Source: UBA1573 sp016794285 | GTDB lineage: Bacteria; Pseudomonadota; Alphaproteobacteria; Micavibrionales; Micavibrionaceae | NCBI GenBank assembly: GCA_016794285.1 | Contig: JAEUKO010000026.1 | Span: 1-24,460 of the forward strand | DNA: 24,460 nt | Direction: 5' to 3' | In this document: positions 6,775-14,923 of the stretch, piece by piece | Layout of the letters: every line of letters starts with the position of its first letter | How positions within the stretch are numbered: position 1 is the first letter of the stretch | Made by a program: the position numbers and the translations under genes | Notes under the pieces: model-generated | What the model was told of the DNA's origin: nothing | Seen by the model: only the letters and a program-made list of their open reading frames with translations | Database searches by the model: none

Positions 6775-8154
6775 CTACGCCCTGCGCCATTTAGGACCCT
6801 CAGCCGAATCCTCAACGATAACTCCCCGCCGCGCCAATTCGTCTCGAATTTCGTCAGAACGAACAAAGTTCTTAGTGGCTCTTGCGGTCTGCCGTTCTTG
6901 TACCAAAGTATCAATTTCTGCGTTTTCCCCACTCTCTCCACCGCTGTAACCAAGCCATCCTGAAGGATCTTGCTGCAAAACACCCAGCAGACCTCCCCCT
7001 CGCAACAAAGCGGATTTTGTGGCAGATGTTTTCTCCTCAGCGGCTGCCTTGGCTAAGACGTTAAGTTCCGCATAGGCTTTAGGTGTATTAAGATCATCGG
7101 CAAGAGCCTCCATGAGGCTCTCGGGAATCGGAACCTCTATCACCGGAACATCCTTCAGTTCATGCAAAATGTTATAGTAACGGTCGAGTGTCCGCTGTGC
7201 CTGGTGCAGGCCTTCTGCCGTCCAGTCCAGTGGTTGGCGGTAATGTCCGGAAAGGAGGGTGAAGCGAATAACCTCTCCTTTGATTCCCTTCGTCAACAGG
7301 TCATGAGTCAGAGTAAAATTGCCAAGAGATTTTGACATTTTTTCTCCCTCCACGGTCACAAAGCCGTTATGGACCCAGTATTTGGCAAAACCTTCCATGT
7401 TTTCTTCACTGTCATGGGCGCAGCAGCTTTGAGCGATTTCATTTTCATGATGGGGAAATTTAAGATCCGCCCCCCCGCCGTGAATGTCAAACGGCAAACC
7501 AAGATGTTTTTCAGACATGGCGGAACACTCTATATGCCAGCCAGGTCTCCCCCGCCCCCACGGAGATTCCCACCCCACTTGATCTAATGCGCTAGGCTTC
7601 CATAAGACAAAATCGGCAGGATCTCTTTTATAGGGAGCGACTTCAACCCGTGCCCCAGCAATTTGATCTTCGCGGCTGCGGCCCGATAGTCCGCCATAGG
7701 CTGGAAAGGATGGAACGCTGAACAAGACATGACTCTCTTTCTCGTAAGCATGCCCCTTCGCGATAAGGGTTTCTATAAGAGCAATCATCTCAGGGATATG
7801 TTCGGTAGCACGAGGCTGAATATCAGGCTTTCGAACACCCAGCGCGGCAAGGTCCTCGTTATAGATCCTCTCATATTTGCGGGTAATGACCTCTATTGGC
7901 TCTCCCGTTGCTGCAGCAGCATCCATGATTTTGTCATCCACATCAGTGATATTCGATGCGTAGGTGACCTTGGGGTAAACGCAGCGCAACAGCTCCACCA
8001 ATAAATCAAACACAACCGCCATACGTGCGTTGCCAATATGGGCATAATTATAAACCGTGGGGCCACAAGCGTACAGCCGGACATGGTCGGAAGTAAGAGG
8101 GATAAAATCCTCTTTCTGGCGGGTCAAGGTGTTATACAGCCTGATAATCGACAT
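6775..8154 (-). CDS. cysS: Cysteinyl-tRNA synthetase
   Basis: This class I aminoacyl-tRNA synthetase charges tRNA(Cys). From the chosen start the protein has 459 residues, the family norm. Cys30 in ACGPTVYNYAHIGNAR and the HIGH-type HIGN (39-42) form the ATP site; Cys210 (WHIEC), His235 and Glu239 (HHENE) with Cys30 make the zinc site that selects cysteine; KMSKS is at 272-276. The frame stays open for another 28 codons upstream to a Met at 8238, but MSIIRLYNTL is the expected N-terminus and the extension would run through the inverted repeats of the leader. The ribosome-binding site before 8154 is weak (GCAGAG). It diverges from the dihydroorotase gene, 126 bases apart. Confidence 0.96.
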   Translation of the reverse strand: MSIIRLYNTLTRQKEDFIPLTSDHVRLYACGPTVYNYAHIGNARMAVVFDLLVELLRCVYPKVTYASNITDVDDKIMDAAAATGEPIEVITRKYERIYNEDLAALGVRKPDIQPRATEHIPEMIALIETLIAKGHAYEKESHVLFSVPSFPAYGGLSGRSREDQIAGARVEVAPYKRDPADFVLWKPSALDQVGWESPWGRGRPGWHIECSAMSEKHLGLPFDIHGGGADLKFPHHENEIAQSCCAHDSEENMEGFAKYWVHNGFVTVEGEKMSKSLGNFTLTHDLLTKGIKGEVIRFTLLSGHYRQPLDWTAEGLHQAQRTLDRYYNILHELKDVPVIEVPIPESLMEALADDLNTPKAYAELNVLAKAAAEEKTSATKSALLRGGGLLGVLQQDPSGWLGYSGGESGENAEIDTLVQERQTARATKNFVRSDEIRDELARRGVIVEDSAEGPKWRRA

Positions 8155-8163
8155 ACTCTGCTC

Positions 8164-8213
8164 GTCTGGTTGGTAAGTTAAGGAAACCAGACTAAATCCT
8201 GTTTGGACCAACC
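8164..8213 (-). promoter_or_regulatory. cysS leader with two competing inverted repeats
   Basis: On the cysS transcript three blocks occur in order: A, GGTTGGT (8213-8207); B, GTCTGGTT (8192-8185); C, ACCAACCAGAC (8174-8164). A pairs perfectly with ACCAACC of C (7 bp) and B pairs perfectly with AACCAGAC of C (8 bp). The two pairings share the AACC in C, so they exclude each other. Block C ends nine bases before the cysS ATG, so either fold lies over or next to the weak ribosome-binding site. A nine-codon frame (8221-8192, MLAVGPNRI) covers block A and stops at the edge of B. Confidence 0.4.
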
Positions 8214-8280
8214 GCAAGCATCTTTGCATTTTTTCCAAAACAAGGTAACGTACCCCATCTCAATATCAAGGAGTTTGAAA

Positions 8281-9624
8281 ATGACTACCTCCCTAGACCG
8301 TTACGATCTGGTTCTCAAAAACGGAACCGTCATGCTGCCTGCCGGGCGATTGGTAACCGATATTGGAGTTCGGGGAGGGAAAATCGCAGCCTTTGGGTCC
8401 TTTTCAGCAGGGCAAGCTCTCACGACCATCAACTGCACTGGTTTGCACGTTCTCCCCGGGGTGATCGACACACAAGTTCACTTTCGGGAACCAGGAAACG
8501 AACACAAGGAAAACCTTGAAACCGGCATGATGGCCGCCGCGATGGGTGGAGTGACTGCCGTTTTTGAGATGCCCAATACCAACCCGTTGACCACTACCCC
8601 CGAAGCTATTCAGGACAAGCTAAATCGCGCTGCTCGTGCCGCGTGGACCGATTACGCCTTTTACTTAGGTGGAACGGCGGGCAATGCTGCACAACTTGGA
8701 GAATGGGAAAACTTGAAAGGTGTCTGCGGAGTTAAAATCTTCATGGGTGCAAGCACTGGAGATTTGCTCGCAGCAACCGATGAAGAAGTTGAGGCTATCT
8801 TGTCCCATGGACGCCGTATTGTTGCAGTCCACGCCGAAGACGAACTCATTATGAACCAAAACAAGGTTAGCATTCTGGGCGATAGTACCGATGTTTGTCT
8901 GCACCCTGTATGGAGGTCGGCGGAATCCTGTCTTTCGGCAACACAGCGTCTCATTCGCATTGCACGAAAATGTGGCCGCAGAGTCCATGTCCTGCACATC
9001 ACCACGGCAGAGGAAATCGCCTTCCTTGCCCAGAATAAAGACATTGCCACGGTTGAAGTGTTAGCCAACCATCTGACGCTTCATGCCCCAGAATGCTACC
9101 AGACTTTGGGATCAAAGGCTCAACAAAACCCCCCCATTCGCGAAAAACACCATCAAGATGCCCTTTGGCAAGGGATCGCGGATGGGACAGTTGATATTTT
9201 GGGTTCAGACCACGCTCCACACACACTTGAGGAAAAGGCAAAGACCTATCCGGCAAGCCCTAGTGGAACGCCAGGGGTTCAGACAATGGTTCCTATTATG
9301 CTCAACCATGTACACGAAGGCCGTCTGACCCTCGAACGCTTGGTAGATTTGCTCTGTTACGGCCCCAACCGTGTTCACCAGATTGCCGAAAAGGGGCGAA
9401 TTGCCAAAGGCTATGATGCCGATTTTACCATCGTGGACCTTCAGAAAGAAAAAATTATTACCAACGCTCAGCAAAAATCTCGTTGTGGATGGACCCCTTT
9501 TGATGGAAAAACCGTAACAGGGTGGCCAATTATGACTATCATTCGCGGAAACTTGGTCATGAGGGACGATGAATTGCTCAACGCTCCCGTTGGGCAGCCT
9601 ATCCGATTCCGAGAAATCCTTTGA
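8281..9624 (+). CDS. pyrC: Dihydroorotase family amidohydrolase (class I type)
   Basis: Metal-dependent cyclic amidohydrolase, most likely the pyrimidine pathway enzyme that closes carbamoyl-aspartate to dihydroorotate. The 447 residues from this start fit class I enzymes. Seen: GVIDTQVHFREPG (61-73), FEMPNTNP (95-102), GVKIFMGASTG with Lys152, AVHAED with His183, LHIT with His238, GSDHAPH with Asp309. The metal-binding H-x-H of the first motif reads Q-V-H, so one of the two usual His ligands is Gln65. The frame is open for 26 codons upstream, but AAGGAG seven bases before the ATG at 8281 and the family N-terminus fix the start. An allantoinase or inactive PyrC-like role is possible; no aspartate carbamoyltransferase gene is in the window to confirm. 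Confidence 0.8.
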   Translation: MTTSLDRYDLVLKNGTVMLPAGRLVTDIGVRGGKIAAFGSFSAGQALTTINCTGLHVLPGVIDTQVHFREPGNEHKENLETGMMAAAMGGVTAVFEMPNTNPLTTTPEAIQDKLNRAARAAWTDYAFYLGGTAGNAAQLGEWENLKGVCGVKIFMGASTGDLLAATDEEVEAILSHGRRIVAVHAEDELIMNQNKVSILGDSTDVCLHPVWRSAESCLSATQRLIRIARKCGRRVHVLHITTAEEIAFLAQNKDIATVEVLANHLTLHAPECYQTLGSKAQQNPPIREKHHQDALWQGIADGTVDILGSDHAPHTLEEKAKTYPASPSGTPGVQTMVPIMLNHVHEGRLTLERLVDLLCYGPNRVHQIAEKGRIAKGYDADFTIVDLQKEKIITNAQQKSRCGWTPFDGKTVTGWPIMTIIRGNLVMRDDELLNAPVGQPIRFREIL

Positions 9625-9696
9625 GTCTTGAAAAATAAAGAAAAAAAGAGCCTCAAATTTTATATTAGTTTTATACGAAGTATTAACCCAAATGCA

Positions 9697-9702
9697 TATA
9701 AT
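9697..9702 (+). promoter_or_regulatory. Possible -10 element ahead of the GGDEF/EAL gene
   Basis: A perfect TATAAT lies in the 142-base gap after the dihydroorotase gene. Seventeen bases upstream the sequence is TACGAA, a poor -35 match, so support is weak. A transcript from here would have a leader of about 165 bases before the preferred start at 9875. Confidence 0.25.
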
Positions 9703-9718
9703 CTGAAAGTATGTGTTC

Positions 9719-9738
9719 GGGAAGGGGTTGCCCTCCCC
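9719..9738 (+). other. GC-rich hairpin in the gap before the GGDEF/EAL gene
   Basis: GGGAAGGG (9719-9726) and CCCTCCCC (9731-9738) form a stem with seven of eight pairs and a GTTG loop. No T-run follows, so it is not a clear intrinsic terminator for the dihydroorotase gene. It may be a leader structure of the next gene. Confidence 0.35.
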
Positions 9739-9874
9739 GTGGTCGTTTGGGGATAATTAAACAACAATGAACAGTTCAGCGGATTTATTTCCTACGTCAG
9801 TTCCGGTATCAGAGAGAATGACTCGTAAATTTGGTTTTCTAAGTTTGTCTTTCTCTAAGGCAGGAGGGACCTCG

Positions 9875-11962
9875 ATGTCTTCGCAGATATGGCGGAGCCG
9901 TCTGAGTTGGCGCATTATTATGGCTGTATTCTTGACCATTATGACCGTTCAGGCCAGTCTTCTTGCCCTGACCTTAAAAGATTACGAACAAACCCAGTTG
10001 CAGGAACTGAGAGAAAATGCCCGCACCAGCATTGCTCCACTTATCGACAACACAATCTCCGATTCTTTAGCCCCTCCTTTTTCCAGCGACCAGCAAGGTC
10101 GTTTGATTGCCTATACCCAGATTGAAGGGATTACAATCTATTCTCGGGACTACCAACTTCTTACCATGAGTGGAGAACCAGTTGTCACCATTCTTCGCTC
10201 CGAAGCTGACCTGACAAAATCTTACCGCAGTGCTGATGGAAAATACTACGAGACTGTTTTTCGTCCCGGGGAGTTAAATGGCCGCCCATATTTTATCGTG
10301 ACAAGACTTGATGCTGCTCGCGTTGTCGATAACGTTGCATTTTACGTTCGTCAAAATATTGTTATCATGTTCTTACTCTCCGCTTTTGTCACAACTGTTT
10401 TGATGATTGCGTTGGGGAAATGGCTTCTAGAGCCCATATTGTTCTTGCGTGACAATTTGAGACTGGCTTCCGCAAACCCTGAGACTCCCAATATTTTGCG
10501 CTCTCCTTATGATCCCCGCGATGAAGTAGGCGGCGCGGTCGAGTCGGCGCAAGAGCTCATCAAACAAAATGCAAAAAACCTGCGCCAAATCAAAAGTGCG
10601 GCGCAAAGTCAAATTCATAAACTGGCTTATTACGACACCCTGACTGGTCTTCCAAACCGGACTCTTTTTGTCCAGAAACTTTCAGACTATGTAAGGGCCT
10701 CCGGAGGTAACGAAGCAAGCATCGCACGATTGGCTGTCGTAGCGGTTGATCTGGACCACTTCAAAGACGTCAACGACTCAATGGGGCACAATGTCGGGGA
10801 TGCCATTTTAATGGCTGTCGGAAAGCGGTTGCGAGCAGCGTTGCCAGAAAACGCTGTGATTGCCAGAACAGGAGAAGACGAGTTTGTCATCACGATGCCA
10901 CTGGTAGCGGATATGATCATAACCAGAGATGTGGGGTACCAAGTCCGGAGCATTATCACAGAATCTCCCTTTAAGGTATTCAACGAAAACTTCCAGATTC
11001 GCGCTTCGATAGGGGTTGCAACTTTTCCAGATGATGCCATTGATCCCGATCAAGTCTTGAAGAACGCCTATATTGCCCTTAATAGAGCCAAAGAAGATGG
11101 TCGGGATTGTGTTCGTGAATATCTCGAAGATTTTGACAAAGCCGTTCAAGCACGCTTCCAGATGTTGCGTGACTTGCGAACTGCTCTCGAACAAAATCAG
11201 CTGACCTTGTACTTCCAACCTCAGTTGGATCTGCGATCCGGTCGCATCATTGGGGCAGAAGCTTTAATCCGCTGGTTCAAACCCGACAGCAGCAAAGAAG
11301 GCGGGAAGTTCATCTCTCCGGCTGAGTTTATTCCAGTGGCCGAACAATCGGGCCTCATTGTCCCGATTGGGGAATGGGTTATGCGTCAAGCCTGTGCCAC
11401 GGCCAAAAAATGGCATGATGCCGGACAAGAGATTCGTATTGCTATCAACGTTTCAGGAGAACAGTTTCAACAAAGTGACTTGGTCGAATTCACCCGCTCT
11501 GTACTTGAAGAAAGCCGAATTAATCCACACTTAGTTGAACTTGAGGTCACAGAAAGTGCCTTCATGGAAGATATTCAACAAACCATCCAAAAACTCAAAC
11601 AGCTGCACTCTCTTGGCGTGGAGTTGGCAATTGATGACTTTGGTACGGGATACTCTTCTTTATCATACCTTCGTCAGTTCCCAATTGATCGACTTAAAAT
11701 CGACCAATCCTTCATTCGTAACGCGTTGAATAATTCAGACGATGCGGCAATCGCCAAGACCATCATTGGACTGGGTCGCTCTCTCAACCTCAAAGTTATC
11801 GCTGAAGGAGTTGAAACCGAGCAACATGAAGTATTCCTGCTTGCAGAAGGATGTGATGAAGTACAAGGCTATCGCTATAGCCGCCCTATTCCAGCCGAAA
11901 AGCTGGAAACACTACTGGCATCCTATACCGGAGACCTTAGTTTCTTTAACGCCAAAACCTAG
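9875..11962 (+). CDS. Membrane GGDEF/EAL protein, probable c-di-GMP phosphodiesterase
   Basis: This inner-membrane signalling protein has 695 residues from the chosen start. Order: membrane helix at about 13-34, periplasmic sensor domain of about 125 residues, second helix at about 161-183, short HAMP-like linker, GGDEF domain (YYDTLTGLPNR at 252-262), EAL domain to the end. The GGDEF active motif reads GEDEF (333-337), a substitution that usually abolishes diguanylate cyclase activity; in Caulobacter PdeA such a domain binds GTP and stimulates the EAL domain. The EAL residues are intact: EAL (462-464), ELEVTE, DDFGTGYSS (587-595), Lys608, IAEGVE (643-648). GGAGG eight to ten bases before ATG 9875 supports this start; the frame extends to a Met at 9767 with no ribosome-binding site. 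Its stop overlaps prmA by four bases. Confidence 0.9.
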   Translation: MSSQIWRSRLSWRIIMAVFLTIMTVQASLLALTLKDYEQTQLQELRENARTSIAPLIDNTISDSLAPPFSSDQQGRLIAYTQIEGITIYSRDYQLLTMSGEPVVTILRSEADLTKSYRSADGKYYETVFRPGELNGRPYFIVTRLDAARVVDNVAFYVRQNIVIMFLLSAFVTTVLMIALGKWLLEPILFLRDNLRLASANPETPNILRSPYDPRDEVGGAVESAQELIKQNAKNLRQIKSAAQSQIHKLAYYDTLTGLPNRTLFVQKLSDYVRASGGNEASIARLAVVAVDLDHFKDVNDSMGHNVGDAILMAVGKRLRAALPENAVIARTGEDEFVITMPLVADMIITRDVGYQVRSIITESPFKVFNENFQIRASIGVATFPDDAIDPDQVLKNAYIALNRAKEDGRDCVREYLEDFDKAVQARFQMLRDLRTALEQNQLTLYFQPQLDLRSGRIIGAEALIRWFKPDSSKEGGKFISPAEFIPVAEQSGLIVPIGEWVMRQACATAKKWHDAGQEIRIAINVSGEQFQQSDLVEFTRSVLEESRINPHLVELEVTESAFMEDIQQTIQKLKQLHSLGVELAIDDFGTGYSSLSYLRQFPIDRLKIDQSFIRNALNNSDDAAIAKTIIGLGRSLNLKVIAEGVETEQHEVFLLAEGCDEVQGYRYSRPIPAEKLETLLASYTGDLSFFNAKT

Positions 11963-12891
11963 CCGTCTGCTGTTTTTTGTTCAAGAATGAGTGTGCACCA
12001 ATCATCGTGGACAATGCGCTCTTTCTTTTTCAAACCAACTGCCTTGTGAGCGGCGAGAACGTCTGCTTCTTGTGTGGTAAGCAATCCAGAGAGAACCGCA
12101 ACTCCTCCCTTGGCCAAATTAGCCGCAAGATCTGAGGCCATCTCAACCAAAGGTCCGGCGAGAATATTGGCAATAATGACATCAAACTTCTTTGCTTGTT
12201 TAACCGGCCGCGCTTGATACCCGTTTCCGCTGGCGCAAGACATACCTTTTTCTCCAGCAGGAATCCCGTTAATGCGGCGATGGCGAACCGCAACCCGTGT
12301 TGCTTCGCGGTCATTATCAATCGCGAGAACGGGTTTTTTCCACAAACGATACGCCGCAATGGCCAGAATGCCTGATCCGGTCCCCATATCAAGAATACGT
12401 TTTGGCTTCACCCCTTCACACTCAAGTTTGGCAAGGGCCTCCAGACAACCTTTCGTCGTGCCATGTTCCCCAGACCCGAAGGCTGTTGCGGCGTCAATCA
12501 AAAGGGGAAGTTTTCCCTTTGGCAGGCTATCCTCAAAATGGCTGCCATAAATAAAAAATGGACCAACTATAAAAGGGGGAAACTGTTTGTAGGATTCTTC
12601 AAGCCAGTTCACATCCGGAACTGGGGCAATTGTTATATTGGTCGGCAAGACCTCTAGACCAATCTTCTTACCAATCTGCGCAGCTAGTACTTTTGCCGAA
12701 GGTTTGAAATCAACCAGCCAAAGCAACGACCAATCTTTACTTGAGGTTCTCTCCCATGACGTAGAAATGGCTTGGTCTTCTAAAAGAGAAGCCACGTCAG
12801 CAATCCCAGAATCGGTTACAGACGAAGGGAGGGCAACGAGAACCGTCAAAAGAGTTCCCCGAATCTGATCGTCTGCACAAAGAGTCATCAT
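11959..12891 (-). CDS. prmA: Ribosomal protein L11 methyltransferase
   Basis: PrmA trimethylates lysines and the N-terminus of ribosomal protein L11, using SAM, in the cytoplasm. The 310 residues hold an N-terminal substrate-recognition domain (1-125), the diagnostic AFGSGEHGTTKGCL (137-150), motif I LDMGTGSGILAI (167-178), the acidic IDND (191-194) and the NILAGPL catalytic-loop motif (N-x-L-x-x-P-L). The start has two adjacent Met codons; the first is used here. It lies 15 bases behind the FYDLN-protein gene on the same strand, so the pair is probably co-transcribed. The stop overlaps the stop of the GGDEF/EAL gene. Confidence 0.92.
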   Translation of the reverse strand: MMTLCADDQIRGTLLTVLVALPSSVTDSGIADVASLLEDQAISTSWERTSSKDWSLLWLVDFKPSAKVLAAQIGKKIGLEVLPTNITIAPVPDVNWLEESYKQFPPFIVGPFFIYGSHFEDSLPKGKLPLLIDAATAFGSGEHGTTKGCLEALAKLECEGVKPKRILDMGTGSGILAIAAYRLWKKPVLAIDNDREATRVAVRHRRINGIPAGEKGMSCASGNGYQARPVKQAKKFDVIIANILAGPLVEMASDLAANLAKGGVAVLSGLLTTQEADVLAAHKAVGLKKKERIVHDDWCTLILEQKTADG

Positions 12892-12906
12892 GATACGAAG
12901 ACCTGA

Positions 12907-13320
12907 TTATTTTTCGTCTTCGTCCACATCAACGTCCAGATCTTCATCCAGATCTTCGTCTTCATCCAGATCTTCCAGATCATCGTCGAGGTCTGCATCG
13001 TCAAGTTCAATGTCGTCCTCGTCAACGTCCGAATCATCTTCAACTTCTTCGAGGCTAACGGTCTCAGCCTCGGCATCGTCTTCGATTTCATCTTCGACTT
13101 CGACCTCTGCCTCGGTTTCCTCGGATACTTGACCTTCCGCTGCAATTTCACTTGCTGGAAGACGGCCACGACGGCTCTTGATTTTAATCTCGCCCGTAAA
13201 TTCGACAGCACAGTTTGGACAGATAATCGGGCGTTTGTTCATATCGTAAAAACGCGTGCCACAGCTCATGCAAATGCGCTTTAATCCGCGAGGATCCGCA
13301 ACGGTTGCGTGTTTAGCCAT
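12907..13320 (-). CDS. FYDLN acid domain protein (TIGR02300 type)
   Basis: A 137-residue alphaproteobacterial protein of unknown role. The N-terminus is a small zinc ribbon: RICMSCG (Cys17, Cys20), the hallmark FYDMNKRP (24-31), then ICPNC (Cys34, Cys37). After a basic linker (KIKSRRGR) the last 75 or so residues are almost all Asp and Glu with few other residues. A zinc ribbon joined to a long acidic tail suggests binding to a basic partner such as ribosomal protein or RNA-polymerase surface, but this is inference. MAKHATVADPRGLKR is the usual family start, nine codons inside the longest frame. The acidic tail is encoded by near-repeats (12936-12984). Confidence 0.88.
   Translation of the reverse strand: MAKHATVADPRGLKRICMSCGTRFYDMNKRPIICPNCAVEFTGEIKIKSRRGRLPASEIAAEGQVSEETEAEVEVEDEIEDDAEAETVSLEEVEDDSDVDEDDIELDDADLDDDLEDLDEDEDLDEDLDVDVDEDEK
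12936..12984. repeat. Short direct repeats encoding the acidic tail
   Basis: CCAGATCTTC occurs at 12936, 12948 and 12966, with a one-base variant (CCAGATCATC) at 12975. On the coding strand this yields repeated Glu-Asp-Leu-Asp units. Spacings of 12, 18 and 9 bases are multiples of three, so copies can be gained or lost without a frameshift. Confidence 0.7.
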
Positions 13321-13431
13321 TCCATAGTCTCCAATCTTAAAATTCAAAGGTCTGATTGCACGATTTTCTTTGTGAAGTCAAAGACTTTCCAAAGATCTTT
13401 TATTTACCAGAAGAAAAATAAGTGCGCGAGC

Positions 13432-13460
13432 TGGATAAATCTAGAAATCCAGTTTATGAT
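13432..13460 (+). promoter_or_regulatory. Candidate promoter of the beta-oxidation operon
   Basis: TGGATA (13432-13437, four of six to TTGACA) and TATGAT (13455-13460, five of six to TATAAT) are 17 bases apart. Transcription would begin near 13467, about 50 bases before the thiolase start. The region lies between the divergent FYDLN-protein gene and the thiolase gene. Confidence 0.4.
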
Positions 13461-13515
13461 ACTCTCAGGTCTTTCAGTTGCCCCCCTTATTTTTTCTTCC
13501 CTAGGAGCCCTCCTC

Positions 13516-14643
13516 ATGCACGTCCCTGTCGTTATTTGCGGTTACAAACGCTCTCCTTTTACTTTTGCGTCTAAAGGAGCATTGGCGGGGGTGCGCCCCG
13601 ATGATATGGCCGCAGAAGTCGTGAAAGCCTTGGTGAAAGAAACAGGCGTCAATCCTGAAGACATTGAAGATGTTTTGATGGGGTGTGCCTTTCCAGAGGC
13701 TGAGCAAGGTTTCAACCTGGCCCGCATTGTCGTAAACCTCGCCGGTTTGCCAATCTCTGTTGGGGGAGCCACTGTTAACCGTTTTTGTGGGTCGTCCATG
13801 ACCACCATTCAAATGGCGGCAGGCTACGCCCAGATGGGCGCAGGAGAAGTCTTTCTTTGCGCGGGAGCTGAATCCATGACCCGTATTCCCATGGGTGGAT
13901 TTAATCCCATGCCAAATCCGGCTCTAGGTAAGCTTTATCCGGCCGCTTATATGGGCATGGGGGAGACCGCCGAAAATCTGGCCAAAAAATATAGCATTTC
14001 GCGGGCAGACCAAGAAGCCTTTGCGTTAGCGTCGCAGCAAAAGGCGGCGGCGGCGGCGGCAAGCGGAAAATTCGCGGCAGAAATTGTGACCATTGGCCAT
14101 GTCAAGGAAGACGGCTGCATTCGGCCTGATACTACCATGGAAACTCTGGCTGGATTGAAACTGGCTTTTGATGAAAATGGGAGTGTAACGGCAGGAACAG
14201 CCTCTCCTCTCACAGATGGAGCTTCTGCAGTTCTGGTTGCAACTGAAAGTTACGCCAAAAAACACAATCTTCCCATTCTAGCCCGTATTTTGTCGGTTAG
14301 TGTGGCGGGATGTGCAGCTGATATCATGGGGATTGGGCCGGTTCCGGCCACGAAAAAAGCCTTAGAGCGGGCGGGCCTAACTCTGGCAGACATGGACATT
14401 ATTGAATTGAACGAAGCTTTCGCCGCGCAATCGCTTTCAGTCCTCAAGGAACTGGGAGCGGATCCTGCCAAAGTGAATTTGGATGGCGGGGCGATTGCTC
14501 TCGGGCATCCGCTCGGAGCCTCAGGCGCACGGATAACGGGAAAACTGGCGGCATTGCTGCAGCGTGAAGGCAAGAAATATGGTTTGGCCACGATGTGTAT
14601 CGGTGGCGGTCAAGGAACAGCGATCGTGTTGGAAAGAGTTTGA
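13516..14643 (+). CDS. fadA: Acetyl-CoA acyltransferase (thiolase)
   Basis: Thiolase cleaves 3-ketoacyl-CoA with CoA, the last step of beta-oxidation, or runs in reverse on acetyl-CoA. The 375-residue product has all catalytic parts: nucleophile Cys91 in NRFCGSSM, NEAF at 299-302, His331 in GGAIALGHPLGASGAR, and Cys361 in MCIGGGQG. It is about 15 residues shorter than typical FadA. AGGAG lies eight bases before the ATG at 13516; the frame is open a further 69 codons upstream, but that part does not resemble thiolase. It leads a compact operon with the small membrane protein and the FadN-like gene, which favours fatty-acid degradation over polyhydroxybutyrate synthesis. A (GCG) codon run near 14043 gives six consecutive Ala. 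Confidence 0.93.
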   Translation: MHVPVVICGYKRSPFTFASKGALAGVRPDDMAAEVVKALVKETGVNPEDIEDVLMGCAFPEAEQGFNLARIVVNLAGLPISVGGATVNRFCGSSMTTIQMAAGYAQMGAGEVFLCAGAESMTRIPMGGFNPMPNPALGKLYPAAYMGMGETAENLAKKYSISRADQEAFALASQQKAAAAAASGKFAAEIVTIGHVKEDGCIRPDTTMETLAGLKLAFDENGSVTAGTASPLTDGASAVLVATESYAKKHNLPILARILSVSVAGCAADIMGIGPVPATKKALERAGLTLADMDIIELNEAFAAQSLSVLKELGADPAKVNLDGGAIALGHPLGASGARITGKLAALLQREGKKYGLATMCIGGGQGTAIVLERV

Positions 14644-14647
14644 TCCA

Positions 14648-14923
14648 ATGGACCATGATGCCATAAAGCAAATTCAGGACCGCAATCTTAAGGTTGAAAC
14701 CGACAAAGCGTGGGAAAGATCGAAGACTCGGCGCGGGGTTATTGTGGGGGCGACCTATCTTGTGGCCGGAGCCTATATGTCGGCACTTGGCGGGCCTTTG
14801 CCATGGCTCAATGCCCTTATTCCAGCCTTTGGTTACCTTTTCTCAACGCTCTCTCTTCCTCATATTCGAGATGTCTGGGTTAAAAAATTCCACGAAAAAA
14901 GGATAAAGAATGACCATCAATAA
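14648..14923 (+). CDS. Small two-helix membrane protein of the fad operon
   Basis: A 91-residue protein with a charged N-terminus (1-29), a hydrophobic helix at about 30-47, a second at about 51-70, and a basic tail (VKKFHEKRIK). The helix 2 segment LNALIPAFGYLFSTLSLP followed by a basic motif recalls a conserved uncharacterised family. The gene starts four bases after the thiolase stop and overlaps the next gene by 14 bases, so it is translated from the same message. No clear ribosome-binding site precedes it except inside the thiolase end, consistent with translational coupling. Function is unknown; context suggests a link to fatty acid handling at the membrane. Confidence 0.7.
   Translation: MDHDAIKQIQDRNLKVETDKAWERSKTRRGVIVGATYLVAGAYMSALGGPLPWLNALIPAFGYLFSTLSLPHIRDVWVKKFHEKRIKNDHQ

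Noticed and set aside
12890..13132. Ser/Arg-rich forward frame of 80 codons
   Set aside because: It is the mirror of the Asp/Glu codons in the acidic tail on the other strand.
13309..13515. 69-codon N-terminal extension of thiolase
   Set aside because: Thiolases begin just before the V-I-C-G-Y-K-R-S-P segment; AGGAG fixes the ATG at 13516 and a promoter candidate lies inside the extension.
14043..14062. GCG repeat run in the thiolase gene
   Set aside because: Only a short alanine codon run in a surface helix region; no sign of a phase-variable function.
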